In this document: in pieces, positions 7,882 through 16,784 of the stretch
How the letters are laid out: the number at the start of each line of letters is the position of its first letter
Numbering within the stretch: the stretch's first letter is position 1
Assembly (NCBI GenBank): GCA_018654745.1
Contig: JABILA010000127.1
Span: 31,806-95,805, forward strand
Origin: Alphaproteobacteria bacterium
GTDB taxonomy: Bacteria > Pseudomonadota > Alphaproteobacteria > UBA2966
DNA: 64,000 nt
Reading direction: 5' to 3'
The notes under the pieces: model-generated
What the model was told of the DNA's origin: nothing
Seen by the model: only the letters and a program-made list of their open reading frames with translations
Database searches by the model: none
Translations under genes and position numbers: made by a program

Positions 7882-9474
7882 TCAGAACGACTTCCGCGGC
7901 TTTTTGTACTTCATGATTTCACGCCAGTTGCGGAAGAACCCAAAAGGGCCGGAGAGTACCCCGGCTGAGGCGACCCCGGCGATCAAGGCCCCGCCCACCC
8001 CAAAAACAAAAGCATCCGCACCCGTGAGCGTAAGATTTTTCACAGGTGTCTTAACCGCAAGGTTCGGATTGCGATAACGCTCAGGCGTTGACCCCATACC
8101 ATAGATAGCCCCATTGGGACTGCCCGTGAAATGTTCGGTCGTAAGCGGCGACGACAGTTCGCGATAGGCGATCAAGTCACAAAATCCAGGATAGGTTTTT
8201 TCAACCAGCGCCAGCAAATTATCGGCAATACGGTTCTTGAAATCTTCGTATTCCTGACCCCGTTTTTTCCACGGCTCATCCGCCCACTTTCTGAAATGGT
8301 CATAATTCACAAAGCCGATTACTTCAGCGGTGTGGGTGACAGAGTCAGGGTTCTTCAGCGACGGAAATGACAGGTAACAACCCTTCGCCGGACCCGATAT
8401 GGCTCCTTCGCTATCGAAATAGCTTTCATGGTCATAGCTATCGAATATCCAGTGATTTTCCCCTTTAAAACCAAATGTTTCCGGACCTTTGTTAAGTCCA
8501 AGGTAGAGAACAACGGTCGTGGTTTTCGGCACCATGGGCGCCAGTTCCCGGGCGATGTCGGCACCCAGTTCCGGCGGCAGGAAGCGGTCATATGTCAGAT
8601 AGGCACCGGCGTTGGAGACGATCTCCGGGGCATGAAACCGGGTCAACTCACCGCCCTTGCCCTTCTTTTGCAGGACCTCAACACCAATGGCCTTGTTACC
8701 CTCTGTCAGGATTTGCGTGACTTCATGGTTGATCAGTACCTTGCCGCCAGCAGCTTCGATAATGGGCACGACAAAATCAGCAATTTTGCTGGCACCGCCG
8801 ACCGGGTACCAGCCCCCATGGATATAATGATTGACGATCAAGGCGTGGCTGGCAAATGCACTTTTGGACGGTGGCAGGCCATGGTCGCCCCATTGTGAGG
8901 CGACAACGGCCTTGATTTTTGGGTCGTTGAAATGGCGGTCCAGCACATCTGCAGTGAATGCCAGGGCTAGATCGTCGAACTTCGCTTGCTGGCGTTTAAA
9001 GAACCAGCGCAGAACACCCGTATTGCCTTCGGCCAGCAGTCGGAAATAATTCCACTTTTTCATCAGATATAAATCGGCAAAGTAGCCGTCGATGCCGGTC
9101 GCTTCGTCCGGAAACTGTGCTTTGAGGTCAGCCTTGAAGCTTTTGCGGTCGCTTTTCTGGGCAAATGTCAGGTCGGGATAGACAAACTTGTCGAATTCAT
9201 CAGGCATCTGGGCCCATTCAAGCTGGTTATCCGTAATGAAATCAAAGATCGCCCGCATGGTCGATCCTTCGCCCACCTCACCAATATAGTGAATGCCGAC
9301 ATCCCATTCCTGATTACCGGGGCGTCGAAAGACATGGGTCAGTCCGCCAATGACATAGTGACGTTCAAGCACCAGGACGCGTTTGCCATGCAATTTGGCG
9401 AGTATGCTGGCCGTCGTCAGACCGCCCAGACCTGACCCGATGACAATAACGTCATACTGGTTCTGATCCGTCAT
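7882..9474 (-). CDS. phytoene dehydrogenase/retinol saturase-like FAD-dependent oxidoreductase
   Basis: A 530-residue flavoprotein. The N-terminal dinucleotide fold reads V-I-V-I-G-S-G-L-G-G-L-T-T-A with E-R-H at the end of the second strand, and the C-terminal FAD motif is L-T-G-A-D-A-F-V-F-G-V-G-G-A-L. The overall layout (H-Y-V-I-G-G-L-T-H-V-F after the fold) matches the CrtI/CrtISO/retinol saturase group, which desaturates, saturates or isomerises polyene lipids. A hydrophobic segment near the C-terminus suggests membrane association. No crtB, crtE or crtY is nearby, so a carotenoid role is not supported by context. It overlaps the upstream dehydrogenase gene by 4 bases (ATGA), so the two are cotranscribed. 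Confidence 0.85.
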   Translation of the reverse strand: MTDQNQYDVIVIGSGLGGLTTASILAKLHGKRVLVLERHYVIGGLTHVFRRPGNQEWDVGIHYIGEVGEGSTMRAIFDFITDNQLEWAQMPDEFDKFVYPDLTFAQKSDRKSFKADLKAQFPDEATGIDGYFADLYLMKKWNYFRLLAEGNTGVLRWFFKRQQAKFDDLALAFTADVLDRHFNDPKIKAVVASQWGDHGLPPSKSAFASHALIVNHYIHGGWYPVGGASKIADFVVPIIEAAGGKVLINHEVTQILTEGNKAIGVEVLQKKGKGGELTRFHAPEIVSNAGAYLTYDRFLPPELGADIARELAPMVPKTTTVVLYLGLNKGPETFGFKGENHWIFDSYDHESYFDSEGAISGPAKGCYLSFPSLKNPDSVTHTAEVIGFVNYDHFRKWADEPWKKRGQEYEDFKNRIADNLLALVEKTYPGFCDLIAYRELSSPLTTEHFTGSPNGAIYGMGSTPERYRNPNLAVKTPVKNLTLTGADAFVFGVGGALIAGVASAGVLSGPFGFFRNWREIMKYKKPRKSF

Positions 9475-10481
9475 CTTGTGCCGGACATGAATTCCACATT
9501 GACCTGGTTGCGCAAATTCCCGCGCAGCAAATAATCCGCCTGGGTACGCGCCGCGTCACGACGGATGTCATCGAAGGTTGCCGTTGAATACCACGAAGAA
9601 TGAGGTGTCAGGCACAGTCGTCCCTTGACCCATTCTTCGTCCTTGGCCCAGGCCGTAAGCAAAGGGTGAGGGGGTGGTGGTTCCAGGGCAAAGGCATCCA
9701 GGGCAGCGCCTGCAATATTGCCGGAACGGATGCCGCCTTCAATGGCATCCAGATCGACCAGCTTGCCGCGTGCACAGTTGGCGACGATCATACCGGGCTT
9801 CATCATGGCCACGGTTTCGGCATTGATCATATCCGTGGTTTCATCGTTCAAAGGCGTGTGAATGCTGACTGCATCTGCCCAACCTAATAAATCAGATAAA
9901 GTATCGAAGCGATTGAAATCAAGCGACATTTCGTGTCCGACGGGCAGGTATGGATCGTAATAACCAACCTCCATGCCCAGTGCTCTGGCGCGGGTCAGAA
10001 CGGCAGTGCCGATGCGCCCGCAGCCGATAACCGCGAAGCGTTGTCCGCGTACCCGGCGCAAGGCAGGTGGTCCGTCCCAGGCCCAGCCTTCGACGATGTT
10101 TTTCTTCAGGGCTTCGTGATAGCTGAGGAAGCCGCGCATCAGGGTCAGGACCATGCCGATGGTGGAATTCACGACATCCGTCATGTCATAGGTCGGGACG
10201 TTGCTGACAGGGATACCGGCCTCGCCGCAGGCTTTCAGATTGATGCGGTCATATCCGATGCCGAGGCGAACGATGTGTTTGCAGTTTGCCAACTTGCCGA
10301 CGACTTCCGGGGTGATGTCGATGATGTGCCACAGCAGAATACCATCACAGGCTGCCCAGACTTCGTCCGGGATATCAGCTGGTGTCAGGGCCCGGTGGAC
10401 CATAAATTCTGCATCGGGCAACTGGCTCAGCTCGACTTCGGGCTGGCCTTCAAACTGGGCGTCGGGGATCAGGATTTTCAT
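9471..10481 (-). CDS. D-isomer specific 2-hydroxyacid dehydrogenase (CtBP-like)
   Basis: A 336-residue NAD-dependent dehydrogenase. The Rossmann motif is V-I-G-C-G-R-I-G-T-A-V, the substrate-binding region has N-C-A-R-G-K-L-V-D, and catalytic Arg, Glu and His are expected in that segment, in A-L-D-A-F-A-L-E-P-P-P and in L-T-P-H-S-S-W-Y-S. The aromatic W-Y after the catalytic His is typical of the CtBP-like branch rather than phosphoglycerate dehydrogenase. It is the first gene of a two-gene operon with the FAD enzyme. The 184 bases upstream (10482-10665) are shared with divergent cbtB. Likely role: reversible reduction of a 2-keto acid; substrate unknown. Confidence 0.88.
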   Translation of the reverse strand: MKILIPDAQFEGQPEVELSQLPDAEFMVHRALTPADIPDEVWAACDGILLWHIIDITPEVVGKLANCKHIVRLGIGYDRINLKACGEAGIPVSNVPTYDMTDVVNSTIGMVLTLMRGFLSYHEALKKNIVEGWAWDGPPALRRVRGQRFAVIGCGRIGTAVLTRARALGMEVGYYDPYLPVGHEMSLDFNRFDTLSDLLGWADAVSIHTPLNDETTDMINAETVAMMKPGMIVANCARGKLVDLDAIEGGIRSGNIAGAALDAFALEPPPPHPLLTAWAKDEEWVKGRLCLTPHSSWYSTATFDDIRRDAARTQADYLLRGNLRNQVNVEFMSGTR

Positions 10482-10665
10482 GGTGGTTCTCTGATAATCG
10501 GGGCAGGGGTTCTCTTCGCTAAAATATCAGCCATCGCGGCTGGTCATGCAAGATGGAGACTCTGTTTCCTGAAATATTCGGGCGTTGGATAGATTCAGGG
10601 TCGATTTTTTGAAATTCGGGGTTAATACTGTTTGCCAACAGGACCCAAAATCGAAAGTCGTGGAC

Positions 10666-10860
10666 ATGAATGCAGAAGCACATACAGCCACCAGGACAAA
10701 CACCGGACAAATTCCGGCGGCGTCGACCGCTGTGCGATCCGGCGTGGTTCTTATGATGTTCGGTCTGTTTCTGGTTCTGGCCACAGGATTTGCCGGTCCA
10801 TCCATTTTGCACAATGCTGCACACGACACCCGCCACGCCAATACCTTTCCTTGCCATTAG
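10666..10860 (+). CDS. cbtB: CbtB, small subunit of cobalt transporter
   Basis: A 64-residue protein with one transmembrane helix (roughly SGVVLMMFGLFLVLATGF) and the diagnostic CbtB ending H-N-A-A-H-D-T-R-H-A-N-T-F-P-C-H. The C-terminal histidines and Cys are taken as the cobalt-binding site. The CbtA gene follows 18 bases later. The ATG at 10666 gives the usual family length. In other bacteria cbtAB is often under a cobalamin riboswitch; I looked for a B12 box in 10482-10665 and did not find a convincing one. Confidence 0.9.
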   Translation: MNAEAHTATRTNTGQIPAASTAVRSGVVLMMFGLFLVLATGFAGPSILHNAAHDTRHANTFPCH

Positions 10861-10878
10861 GACCTGAAATTCATTGCC

Positions 10879-11592
10879 ATGATCGGTCGCCTGTTCCTCA
10901 CGGCGTTAATCGCCGGGCTTTCGGCAGGACTGTTCATGTTTGCGGCCCATATGCTTTTGACGTCGCCGTTGATTGTGCAAGCCGAACATTATGAAACGGC
11001 AGGAAACACTGGTGATCATCATGAGGAAACCGGGAAAGATGAACACGATCATTCAAATGACTGGTTCCCGGAAAACGGCCTTGAGCGAAGCCTTTATACC
11101 CTGCTGGCCGACGTACTGACTTCTATCGGGTTTGCGGTGTTGCTGACCGGCGTCATGGCTGTGCGCAACAGGAACGTTGACTGGCGACGAGGCATGATCT
11201 GGGGGTTATGCGGTTTCGCCGCCTTTTTTGTGGCACCTTCGCTTGGCATGGCCCCGGAACTCCCCGGCATGCAATCCGGTGTTCTACAGGACCGCCAGGT
11301 CTGGTGGCTGGTGACCGTTGCCTTGACAGGGGCGGGGCTGGCAGCGCTGTTTTTCGGCAAAGGTATGATGCTGAAAGCGGCAGGCGTTGTCGCGATCTTG
11401 ATGCCGCATGTCATCGGCGCACCGGAACATCATGCAATCGGCAATGTTCCGGCAGCGCTGGCAGCTGAATTTGTTGTCGCAACATTTGTCTCAAGTGGTT
11501 TGTTCTGGCTGCTATTGGGTGGCCTGACAGGCTGGTTACACAATCGATTTGAACATTTTTCCGTGCATACAAAGGAATATCAGGATGAGTGA
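10879..11592 (+). CDS. cbtA: CbtA, cobalt transporter membrane subunit
   Basis: A 237-residue integral membrane protein with five or six predicted helices. A His/Asp/Glu-rich stretch at about residues 48-62 (D-H-H-E-E-T-G-K-D-E-H-D-H) lies after the first helix and is a plausible periplasmic metal-capture loop; a second His group appears in M-P-H-V-I-G-A-P-E-H-H. The sequence matches the CbtA family, predicted to import cobalt for cobalamin synthesis together with CbtB. Its end overlaps the start of the next dehydrogenase gene by 8 bases, though no functional link between cobalt import and that enzyme is obvious. Confidence 0.9.
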   Translation: MIGRLFLTALIAGLSAGLFMFAAHMLLTSPLIVQAEHYETAGNTGDHHEETGKDEHDHSNDWFPENGLERSLYTLLADVLTSIGFAVLLTGVMAVRNRNVDWRRGMIWGLCGFAAFFVAPSLGMAPELPGMQSGVLQDRQVWWLVTVALTGAGLAALFFGKGMMLKAAGVVAILMPHVIGAPEHHAIGNVPAALAAEFVVATFVSSGLFWLLLGGLTGWLHNRFEHFSVHTKEYQDE

Positions 11593-12490
11593 AAAATTTG
11601 CCTTTATCGGTCTGGGTGCCATGGGGAGTCCGCTGGCCTTGCACCTGGCGAAGTCTGGTGCTGACCTGACCGTCTTTGACGTCAACGCTGCGGCTATGAC
11701 GCGAATTGTTGATGCAGGCGCAAAAGCCGCCGCGAGCCTGGCCGAAGCCGTTTCCGGGCGGGATGTGGTGATTACCTGTTTGCCGGCATCCAAAGAAGTC
11801 CGGGCGGTGATCCTCGGGCCTGAAGGTATCTTGGCGCATGTCTCACCTGGCACCCTGATCGTGGATACCAGCACCGTAGACCCGGAAACCACCGATGACG
11901 TTGCCGCTGCCGCCATGGAAGCGGGCTGCGCCTTTGCAGATTCGCCCATTGGCCGCACCGTTGATCTGGCCGAGCAAGGCAATGCCTTGTTTATGGTTGG
12001 TGCCACCTCCAACGACTTTGGCCGCCTGAAACCGGCATTGGAAGCCATGGGCTCAACCGTGCATCACTGCGGCGGACCTGGAACCGGCATCCGGACCAAA
12101 CTGGTGAATAACTTCCTTGCCATTGCTTCGGCGCAACTGTCTGCAGAAGCGCTGGCTTTGGGAGCAGGGTTGGGACTGGACGTTGACGCTGCCCTGAGTG
12201 TCGTCAACGACACCACTGCAACCAATGGCCACCTCGCCAGACTTTGGCCGGTCAAGGTTCTGGCAGGGGACACTGATCCCGGTTTCACCATTGAGCTTGC
12301 CTACAAGGATATGTGCCTTGTCACGGACGCAGCACGTCAGTCTGGCGTACCTGTCGTGATGGGCGGTGCAGCCCGTGAAAGCCTGAACCTCGCCCGTCGT
12401 TTGAAAGATTATGGCCAGAAAGATTTTTCAGCCCTGCTTGATGTGGCCACCGAGCATGCAGGTCTTGCGCCCGTACGTTCCGGAAAGTGA
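11585..12490 (+). CDS. 3-hydroxyisobutyrate dehydrogenase family (beta-hydroxyacid dehydrogenase)
   Basis: A 301-residue NAD(P)-binding enzyme. The N-terminus has F-I-G-L-G-A-M-G-S-P-L-A, the substrate loop is D-S-P-I-G-R-T (usually D-A-P-V-S-G), and the catalytic Lys lies in G-P-G-T-G-I-R-T-K-L-V-N-N. Relatives are 3-hydroxyisobutyrate dehydrogenase, tartronate semialdehyde reductase and succinic semialdehyde reductase. The altered substrate loop (I-G-R-T for V-S-G) hints at a different substrate. AAGGA sits about 10 bases before the chosen ATG. It is the last gene of the cbtB-cbtA run by spacing. Confidence 0.87.
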   Translation: MSEKFAFIGLGAMGSPLALHLAKSGADLTVFDVNAAAMTRIVDAGAKAAASLAEAVSGRDVVITCLPASKEVRAVILGPEGILAHVSPGTLIVDTSTVDPETTDDVAAAAMEAGCAFADSPIGRTVDLAEQGNALFMVGATSNDFGRLKPALEAMGSTVHHCGGPGTGIRTKLVNNFLAIASAQLSAEALALGAGLGLDVDAALSVVNDTTATNGHLARLWPVKVLAGDTDPGFTIELAYKDMCLVTDAARQSGVPVVMGGAARESLNLARRLKDYGQKDFSALLDVATEHAGLAPVRSGK

Positions 12491-12604
12491 ATTTCAGCAA
12501 CTTGTTTCCGGCAGCTTGTTTAAGGTGTTCTGATTGATTGAATGTCGCAAAATTTGTGATTTGTGAGTCATATCTGGTGCGGTTTTGATGTAGTGGGTGT
12601 TGGG

Positions 12605-12627
12605 ACCTGCGACAGGTTGACGCAGGT
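12605..12627. promoter_or_regulatory. 7-bp inverted repeat upstream of iron ABC operon
   Basis: ACCTGCG and CGCAGGT are perfect inverted arms 9 bases apart, in the 287-base gap before the iron-binding protein gene. The remaining part of this gap is AT-rich (12631-12710) and is the likely promoter region. The arms could bind a regulator or form a weak hairpin. Confidence 0.35.
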
Positions 12628-12718
12628 TCAATTTGGGAAAATATAAATAAAACAATATGTTACGATTGAAACCGAAACGAAAGTAATAATCCGTAAAAAA
12701 AATATGGGAAAAGTAGTT

Positions 12719-12737
12719 GCGAACGGTTATCATTCGC
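12719..12737. promoter_or_regulatory. Fur-box-like 19-bp palindrome
   Basis: GCGAACGGTTATCATTCGC begins and ends with inverted 5-base arms (GCGAA/TTCGC) and contains the ATCATT half of the classical 19-bp Fur box; I count 12 of 19 matches to the Escherichia coli consensus. It lies 41 bases before the start of the Fe(III)-binding protein gene, where iron repression would be expected. Confidence 0.4.
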
Positions 12738-12777
12738 TGTAGGACTTGTCGCAAGTTGATTACAGATGGAGATTCCG

Positions 12778-13833
12778 GTGAAAAATTCTATGCGTAAACA
12801 TGGCCTGACCGCTTTGCTAACTGCGTCCCTGGCCGTAACGACAACTGCCCTGACATGGGGCAATTCAGCCCATGCGGCAGAAGATGTAAATCTTTATTCG
12901 ACGCGCCAGCCATTTCTGATGAAGCCTTTGACCGATGCCTTTACCAAAGAAACCGGCATCAAGGTCAACATGGTCTATCTGAAAAAAGGCATGCTGGAGC
13001 GTCTCAAGACCGAAGGCATGAACAGCCCGGCAGACCTGATTTTGACGACTGATATCGGAAATCTGCACAACCATTTGAAGGCGGGCCTGTTGCAATCAGT
13101 ATCGTCAGATACTCTGAACAAACGTATTCCTGTGCAGTACCGCCATCCGGATGGTCTCTGGTACGGTTTGACCATGCGGGCGCGGGTGATCTATGCCCAT
13201 AAAGACCGGGTAAAGCCTGGTGAAATAACCCGCTATGAAGACCTTGCTGCCCCTCACATGAAAGGCCGTGTCTGTATTCGTTCAGGCAAACATGTCTATA
13301 ACGTCTCGCTGCTGGCTTCGATGGTCGTAGCTTTGGGTGAAGACGGGGCACGAACCTGGGCGAAGAGCCTGCGTGAAAACCTGGCGCGTAAACCTCAGGG
13401 CAATGATCGGGCACAGGTCAAAGCCGTTTATGAAGGTCAGTGCGATGTTGCCGTTGGTAATACCTATTACATGGGCAAGATGGCCACGAACGAAAAATCA
13501 CCTGAGCAAAAAGACTGGGCGAAGTCAGTACGTATTATCTTTCCCAACCAGGCTGACCGAGGCACTCACGTAAATATTTCTGGTGCTGCGGTAACCAAGA
13601 GTGCCAGGAACAAGGCCAATGCCCTGAAATTGATTGAATATCTCAGCAGTGCATCCGCCCAGAAAATCTACGCCGAGACAAATTTTGAATATCCTGTTCT
13701 TGACGGCGTGGCGTTGCACCCGATTGTTGCCTCCTGGGGTACATTCAAAGCCGACAAGGCGTACCTTGCCAAAATAGCCGAACAGCGTAGTTTGGCCTCC
13801 AGATTGGTTGATCAGGTCGCATTCAATAAGTAG
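12778..13833 (+). CDS. Fe(III) ABC transporter periplasmic binding protein (FbpA/FutA type)
   Basis: A periplasmic binding protein of about 351 residues with a Sec signal peptide ending A-H-A before A-E-D-V-N. The segment G-N-T-Y-Y-M-G holds the paired tyrosines that bind ferric iron in FbpA/FutA, and N-L-Y-S-T-R-Q matches the family's first strand. I prefer the GTG at 12778 because GGAG stands 6 bases before it; an ATG at 12766 is in frame but has no ribosome site. The permease and ATPase genes follow. A Fur-like box lies upstream and a strong hairpin follows the stop, a common way to make more binding protein than transporter. Role: ferric iron import across the inner membrane. Confidence 0.92.
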   Translation: MKNSMRKHGLTALLTASLAVTTTALTWGNSAHAAEDVNLYSTRQPFLMKPLTDAFTKETGIKVNMVYLKKGMLERLKTEGMNSPADLILTTDIGNLHNHLKAGLLQSVSSDTLNKRIPVQYRHPDGLWYGLTMRARVIYAHKDRVKPGEITRYEDLAAPHMKGRVCIRSGKHVYNVSLLASMVVALGEDGARTWAKSLRENLARKPQGNDRAQVKAVYEGQCDVAVGNTYYMGKMATNEKSPEQKDWAKSVRIIFPNQADRGTHVNISGAAVTKSARNKANALKLIEYLSSASAQKIYAETNFEYPVLDGVALHPIVASWGTFKADKAYLAKIAEQRSLASRLVDQVAFNK

Positions 13834-13856
13834 TCAGTTCCATACACCAAACCAGG

Positions 13857-13887
13857 GCCGGTCAGCGTTTTCGCTGAACCGGCTTTT
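13857..13887 (+). terminator. intra-operon hairpin with T-run (attenuator)
   Basis: GCCGGT-CAGCG and CGCTG-A-ACCGGC form an 11-bp stem with one bulged A and a TTTT loop, followed by TTTT. It starts 24 bases after the stop of the iron-binding protein. It should stop part of the transcripts before the permease gene or stabilise the upstream message. Confidence 0.7.
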
Positions 13888-15592
13888 GGCCGTTCCAGAG
13901 GGCTTGAAAGATGGCTGGACGATCTCGACCGCCATAATCTGCGCCCTTGCCGTGACACCTGTTGCAGCGGTTGTTTATCTGGCGCTGACGCCTGAACCTG
14001 GGGATGACATCTGGAGCCACCTGGTCTCAACGGTTCTGCCAGACTATATCATCACAACCGTGGGCCTGATGATTGGCGTTGGTATTGGCACTGTTCTGAT
14101 CGGCGTATCGGCGGCCTGGCTTGTCACCATGTGCCGCTTTCCGGGGCGTCGGATCTTTGAATGGGCCATGCTGTTGCCCATGGCCATGCCTGCCTACGTC
14201 ATTGCCTATGTCTACACCGATATTCTGGAATATGCCGGTCCGGTGCAGGGAATGCTGCGTGAGATGTTTGGCTGGCAAACCGGCAGGGATTACTGGTTTC
14301 CGGAAATCCGTTCCCTTGGGGGTGCCATCAGCATGATGACGCTGGTTTTGTATCCATACGTCTATCTGCTTTCGAGGGCGGCTTTCCTGGAGCAGTCCAT
14401 TGGTGTTCTGGAAGCCAGCCGGGTGCTGGGACGGGGACCATGGCACGGCTTTTTCACTGTCGCCTTGCCGCTGGCGCGGCCAGGTATTGTTATCGGACTG
14501 TCACTGGTACTGATGGAAACCCTGAATGATTTCGGAACCGTCGACTTTTTCGCCGTGAATACCTTTTCGCTGGGGATTTTCGACGTCTGGATGAACATGA
14601 GCAACGTTTCCGGTGCGGCTCAGCTCGCTACGGTCCTGTTATTGTTCGTTGCCTTGCTTGTGCTGTCAGAACGTTATGCCCGTCGCAAACAGCGATTTCA
14701 CAATACCTCCAGCAAATATCAAGCCCTGCCGGGGTTGCGCTTGCGCGGCAAACTGGGGCTCCTGGCCATGACAATTTGCGCCTTGCCGGTTCTGCTGGGA
14801 TTTGTATTACCAACGTGGATACTGATTGAATATGCGGTCCAGTATTTTGATCCTTTGCTGGCATCAGAAATTGCCGGTTACGCCTGGAACAGCATCAAAC
14901 TTTCCTTGCTGGCAGGCGGCCTTGCTGTCGTTGTGGCCATTGTCATTGCCTACAGTGTGCGTATTCGCGGCGGTCAGGTTTTAACATCATTAAGCCGCCT
15001 GGCCAGCCTTGGCTATGCCGTACCGGGTGCCGTTCTTGCCGTTGGTGTCATGAATGTGCTGGGTCCGCTGGACAATTCCATCGATGCTTATTCACGTGAA
15101 ACATTTGGCATTTCCACTGGCCTGATTTTCAGCGGCACAATTGCGGCGGTGACATTTGGATATCTGGTCCGGTTTCTGGCCTTGTCTCTGGGCACAGTAG
15201 AAGCTGGTCTGGGCAAGATTACGCCGAATATGGACGGCGCAGCCCGCAGTCTGGGGCATGGCGCGCTGAGCACCATGCGTCGTGTGCATATGCCCCTGAT
15301 GCGCACCAGCGTCCTGACTGCGGTGATGCTGGTATTTGTGGATTGCATGAAGGAATTGCCGATGACGACGATTCTTCGGCCATTCAACTTCCAGACCCTG
15401 GCGACCTTTGTGCACCAGTATGCTTCCGACGAACAATTGGGCGAAGCGGCATTGGCGGCTTTATCTATTGTTGGTGTTGGTATATTACCTGTCATTCTGT
15501 TGAGTTATGCCATCGCCAGGTCCCGGCCGGGTCATGGCCAGGTCATGGCCAGGCCACGGCAAAAAAACAAGATGTCAAAAGGTAGTCGGTAA
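13886..15592 (+). CDS. Fe(III) ABC transporter permease, fused double-domain
   Basis: A permease of roughly 568 residues with about twelve membrane helices and two copies of the binding-protein-dependent permease domain, as in FbpB, SfuB and ThiP. Each half carries an EAA-type loop: E-A-S-R-V-L-G-R-G-P-W and D-G-A-A-R-S-L-G-H-G-A. The start is uncertain: the frame stays open back to a TTG at 13808 that overlaps the preceding gene, but that would place the coding region across the hairpin at 13857-13887. TTG at 13886 or 13904, just before the first helix, is more likely. Its TAA overlaps the ATG of the ATPase gene by one base. Confidence 0.88.
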   Translation: MAVPEGLKDGWTISTAIICALAVTPVAAVVYLALTPEPGDDIWSHLVSTVLPDYIITTVGLMIGVGIGTVLIGVSAAWLVTMCRFPGRRIFEWAMLLPMAMPAYVIAYVYTDILEYAGPVQGMLREMFGWQTGRDYWFPEIRSLGGAISMMTLVLYPYVYLLSRAAFLEQSIGVLEASRVLGRGPWHGFFTVALPLARPGIVIGLSLVLMETLNDFGTVDFFAVNTFSLGIFDVWMNMSNVSGAAQLATVLLLFVALLVLSERYARRKQRFHNTSSKYQALPGLRLRGKLGLLAMTICALPVLLGFVLPTWILIEYAVQYFDPLLASEIAGYAWNSIKLSLLAGGLAVVVAIVIAYSVRIRGGQVLTSLSRLASLGYAVPGAVLAVGVMNVLGPLDNSIDAYSRETFGISTGLIFSGTIAAVTFGYLVRFLALSLGTVEAGLGKITPNMDGAARSLGHGALSTMRRVHMPLMRTSVLTAVMLVFVDCMKELPMTTILRPFNFQTLATFVHQYASDEQLGEAALAALSIVGVGILPVILLSYAIARSRPGHGQVMARPRQKNKMSKGSR

Positions 15593-16656
15593 TGGATGGT
15601 CTGCACATACACGGGGTTCACCACGCTTATGGTGATACAAAAGTGTTGCAGGGCATTTCACTGACGGTACCTGCGGGAGAACTGGTTTGCCTGCTGGGGC
15701 CATCCGGTTGTGGCAAGACAACTTTGTTACGTCTGGCGGCGGGGCTGGAGCGCCTTCAGGCGGGTAGCATTGCCATTGACGAAAAAGTTGTTGCCGGAGA
15801 TGGCGTCAAGGTTTTGCCAGAACACCGCCGCGTCGGCTACATGTTCCAGGATTATGCCCTGTTTCCGCATCTCGACGTGACAGATAACATCATGTTTGGT
15901 CTGTTTCGCTGGTCTGGCGAAGAAGCAAAGGCACGAACCGCCGAAGTCTTGCGCCAGGTAGGCCTGGAACAACACGCACATAAATTTCCGCATACATTGT
16001 CAGGTGGCCAACAACAACGTGTAGCGCTGGCAAGAGCCATTGCACCCAAACCACGCCTGGTCCTGTTGGATGAACCCTTTTCGGGGCTGGATACCAACAT
16101 GCGGGTGCGCATTCGCGAACAAACACTCAATGTTCTGAAAGAGGCGGGTGTGGCAACCTTGATGGTGACCCACGACCCTGAAGAGGCCATGTATATGGCA
16201 GACCGGATCAAGGGCATGGGCGAGGGCGGCAACGTTCTGCAATCAGGACGGCCAACAGAAATTTATTACCAGCCCGTGGACGAATATGTTGCGAGGCTTT
16301 TTGGTCCGGTCAATGAAATTGTTACGGAAGCCCGTGGTCGCGAGGTCAAGACACCTTTCGGCGTCGTTCCGGCCAGGGATTATGCCGACGGAGATCGCGT
16401 CAAGGTTCTGATCCGACCGGAGAGTTTCTCACTGAGCAATGCAGCCAACGGATCAAACAGTCGCCGGGTAGAAGTCTCAGCCAGTCATTTGCTGGGAGAT
16501 TCATCTCTCGTGGAATTCAGATTGGCTGATCAGTTGGACGACAGTGAAAATCAGCTTTTCAAAGTTCAGATACCCGGCAACTTTGATCCCCTGGACCACA
16601 CCCGCGTCTGGATCGGGCTCGCCCCGGAAGACGCATTTGTGTTTGCGGGAGATTGA
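15592..16656 (+). CDS. Fe(III) ABC transporter ATP-binding protein (FbpC type)
   Basis: A 354-residue ABC ATPase. Walker A is G-P-S-G-C-G-K-T at residues 36-43, the signature L-S-G-G-Q is at 136-140, Walker B ends in D160-E161, and the H-loop follows in V-T-H-D. About 120 extra C-terminal residues after the ATPase core form a TOBE/regulatory domain as in the FbpC/MalK/PotA group. It completes the three-gene iron importer: it binds the cytoplasmic EAA loops of the permease and powers transport. Gene order (binding protein, permease, ATPase) is the standard one. Confidence 0.92.
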   Translation: MDGLHIHGVHHAYGDTKVLQGISLTVPAGELVCLLGPSGCGKTTLLRLAAGLERLQAGSIAIDEKVVAGDGVKVLPEHRRVGYMFQDYALFPHLDVTDNIMFGLFRWSGEEAKARTAEVLRQVGLEQHAHKFPHTLSGGQQQRVALARAIAPKPRLVLLDEPFSGLDTNMRVRIREQTLNVLKEAGVATLMVTHDPEEAMYMADRIKGMGEGGNVLQSGRPTEIYYQPVDEYVARLFGPVNEIVTEARGREVKTPFGVVPARDYADGDRVKVLIRPESFSLSNAANGSNSRRVEVSASHLLGDSSLVEFRLADQLDDSENQLFKVQIPGNFDPLDHTRVWIGLAPEDAFVFAGD

Positions 16657-16745
16657 CCTGGGTCATTGCGCAGATCCGAAATTGGAAACCATACTGAAGG
16701 CTGCACAGGAAACTTGCACCGGGCGGTGTTCAGCAGGCAAAATAG

Positions 16746-16769
16746 AACAAGTGACATAACAAGCGACAT
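16746..16769 (+). repeat. 12-bp tandem direct repeat before the hemerythrin gene
   Basis: AACAAGTGACAT is followed immediately by AACAAGCGACAT (one mismatch) and then AACAAA. The pair ends 15 bases before the ATG, so it lies in the leader or core promoter. Direct repeats at this spacing could bind a regulator, but I recognise no known box. Confidence 0.45.
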
Positions 16770-16784
16770 AACAAAGGGCAAAAT

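Noticed and set aside
7882..9474. Carotenoid biosynthesis gene (crtI)
   Set aside because: The fold matches, but no other carotenoid genes are nearby and the sequence fits the broader retinol saturase-like group, so no symbol was given.
10482..10665. Possible cobalamin riboswitch before cbtB
   Set aside because: No B12-box core was found by eye; a covariance search would be decisive but could not be run.
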